Below are positions 5,890 to 7,050 of a stretch of DNA of 7,050 nucleotides, one piece after another (positions within the stretch are counted from its first letter, which is position 1; every line of letters starts with the position of its first letter). Both the position numbers and the translations under genes were made by a program. The notes beneath the pieces are model-generated. The model had not been told where the DNA came from. It searched no databases and saw nothing but the letters and a program-made list of their open reading frames with translations. The stretch covers positions 1 to 7,050 of the forward strand of contig JAQBYL010000213.1 of the NCBI GenBank assembly GCA_027622495.1, written 5' to 3'. The DNA comes from Pseudomonadota bacterium (GTDB lineage: Bacteria; Pseudomonadota; Gammaproteobacteria; Pseudomonadales; Azotimanducaceae).

Positions 5890-6993
5890 TCAAAGGCGAC
5901 CACATCCCATGGTCGCCGCAGCATCAGGCAGGCGCCAGTCAATGGCTGCCAGCATGTCACTGATTGCATCGCGCGGCAGATCGGTTCCATTGGCAACAAA
6001 CGCAAAGCTCAGGTTTTCATCGGGGTAAATCACATTCTGAACGGAAAATCCCGGTCCACCACCACTGTGCACGAGACGGTTCCGCGGGGCCTGCGGATCA
6101 ACTGGCGGTCGGCGCCAGCCAATGCCCTGCATGGTCCAGGGCGGTGCGCCGTCCAGACGAACAAAGTGCGCACGCAGGAACATGTCGACGGCTGGCTTGC
6201 TCAGAATACGAACACCATCGAGTTCTCCTGCATTCAGAATCATCTGATTGAATCTTGCCAGATCACACACTGATCCGTTGAGGCTGGTGGACCCGGTGTA
6301 GACCAGGTAAAACTCCTTGAACCAGATCAGACCATCATCCAGTTTTTTTACAACAGCACCCGCGTCAATGTCTGTAAGCGCAAGCAATGGAGACGTGAAG
6401 TGCAGTACCGGATGGGTCCCATCTGCGTAGGGCACTCCGTCCGGAAATACAAAGTCAGTCTCATTCATCATAAGCGGCTTAAGGATGTTTGCCCGGACGA
6501 AGTCCTCAAAAAGCATACCGCTGACATTCTGAACGACTGCACCCAGCAGAATATAGGCAGTATTACTGTACTCAGCTTTACTGCCCGGTTCGAACCTGAG
6601 CGTTTGGCGGCTTGTCATGAGGGCTTCGGCATGAGCGACCTGATCCACCGGCGCTTGATCTGGAAAACGCAACTGACTCATGCCCTCGGGCATGTTGTTC
6701 TGCACACCGGCGCTGTGGTTCAGAAGTTGCAGGATCGTAATCGACCGGGGTTCGCCAGCTTGGTTGGTAAGATCAAGAAATGGCAGAAATTTGCTCACCG
6801 GCTCATCGAGCGAAAGCTGCCCCTGATCGATCAGCTTAAGCGCTGCCGCCGCGGTCACCAGTTTCGTGACGGACCACCAGCGGACGCTGGTGTTCAATGT
6901 CATCAATTCACGGTCAGACTTGCTCGAACCATAGGCCTTACTGAAGCGTTCCTGGCCGTCCTGATACACCGTCACTACAAAGTAACCGGCCAA
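5890..6993 (-). CDS. serine beta-lactamase-family hydrolase (class C/PBP4*-type), 5' end uncertain
   Basis: A serine hydrolase of the Beta-lactamase (PF00144-type) fold that includes AmpC, EstB-like esterases and D-peptidases. Numbered from TTG 6993: SVTK (41-44) supplies nucleophile Ser41 and base Lys44, LLNHSAGV (90-97) is the usual strand-helix element, YSN (142-144) is the second catalytic motif and HSGGGPGF (309-316) the third. Its substrate, whether beta-lactam, ester or peptide, cannot be told. The 367 residues cover the catalytic domain, but the usual signal peptide and first helix are missing. TTG is the only start candidate before the domain, no ribosome site is clear, and an in-frame TGA lies at 7003-7005, beyond which the frame is open to the window edge. 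Either a leaderless cytoplasmic form, or an N-terminus cut off by a nonsense change. Two cysteines (243, 365) remain. It is followed by apbE with a 2-base gap or an overlap, depending on the apbE start, indicating co-transcription. Confidence 0.9.
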   Translation of the reverse strand: MAGYFVVTVYQDGQERFSKAYGSSKSDRELMTLNTSVRWWSVTKLVTAAAALKLIDQGQLSLDEPVSKFLPFLDLTNQAGEPRSITILQLLNHSAGVQNNMPEGMSQLRFPDQAPVDQVAHAEALMTSRQTLRFEPGSKAEYSNTAYILLGAVVQNVSGMLFEDFVRANILKPLMMNETDFVFPDGVPYADGTHPVLHFTSPLLALTDIDAGAVVKKLDDGLIWFKEFYLVYTGSTSLNGSVCDLARFNQMILNAGELDGVRILSKPAVDMFLRAHFVRLDGAPPWTMQGIGWRRPPVDPQAPRNRLVHSGGGPGFSVQNVIYPDENLSFAFVANGTDLPRDAISDMLAAIDWRLPDAAATMGCGRL

Positions 6994-7050
6994 ACTGGGA
7001 CGTCACTTGTGTAGTGGATCTATCACAGATCTGAGCGGATTGTGAGCGAA

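Noticed and set aside
6400..7014. Plus-strand frame of 204 codons
   Set aside because: It is antisense to the beta-lactamase-family gene, whose catalytic motifs are clear, and the product has no recognisable features.

Overview
The window is a stretch of bacterial chromosome from a Gram-negative organism, most likely a proteobacterium and plausibly a gammaproteobacterium. This rests on moderate G+C content, tight co-directional genes, several Sec-type signal peptides and a lipoprotein with an outer-membrane sorting signal. The assignment comes from gene style alone and is tentative. All six confident genes lie on the minus strand, so the story reads from right to left.

Right half (about 7050 to 4889): a serine beta-lactamase-family hydrolase is followed almost without a gap by apbE, the FAD:protein FMN transferase. 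The hydrolase has only a TTG as possible start, lacks a signal peptide, and has an in-frame TGA just upstream of that TTG, with the same frame open beyond the TGA to the window edge. Its true 5' end is therefore uncertain. About 490 bases (4402-4888) follow with no convincing gene. This gap holds a Cys-rich open frame of doubtful status and a cluster of inverted repeats, and it is the natural place for the promoter and leader of the next operon.

Left half (about 4401 to 1): a tight operon encodes, in order, a TlpA/ResA-like thioredoxin with WCGPC, a small exported protein of about 174 residues, a 618-residue exported TPR plus coiled-coil protein, and a TPR lipoprotein that starts on a GTG overlapping the previous stop (GTGA) and runs off the left edge. 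Gaps are 25, 12 and -4 bases, so co-transcription is very likely. All four products appear to act in the periplasm or at the outer membrane.

The left operon looks like part of an envelope complex. Two large exported TPR proteins, one of them lipidated, next to a small exported protein recall the GltD/GltE-type components of the myxobacterial gliding machinery, whose distant relatives occur in non-gliding gammaproteobacteria. This is an inference from architecture and order, to be tested by looking left of the window for ExbB/ExbD-like and AgmX/PglI-like genes. Other points of interest are a near-match to the ApbE flavinylation motif inside the 618-residue TPR protein, and the lack of cysteines in the mature visible partners of the TlpA-like protein.
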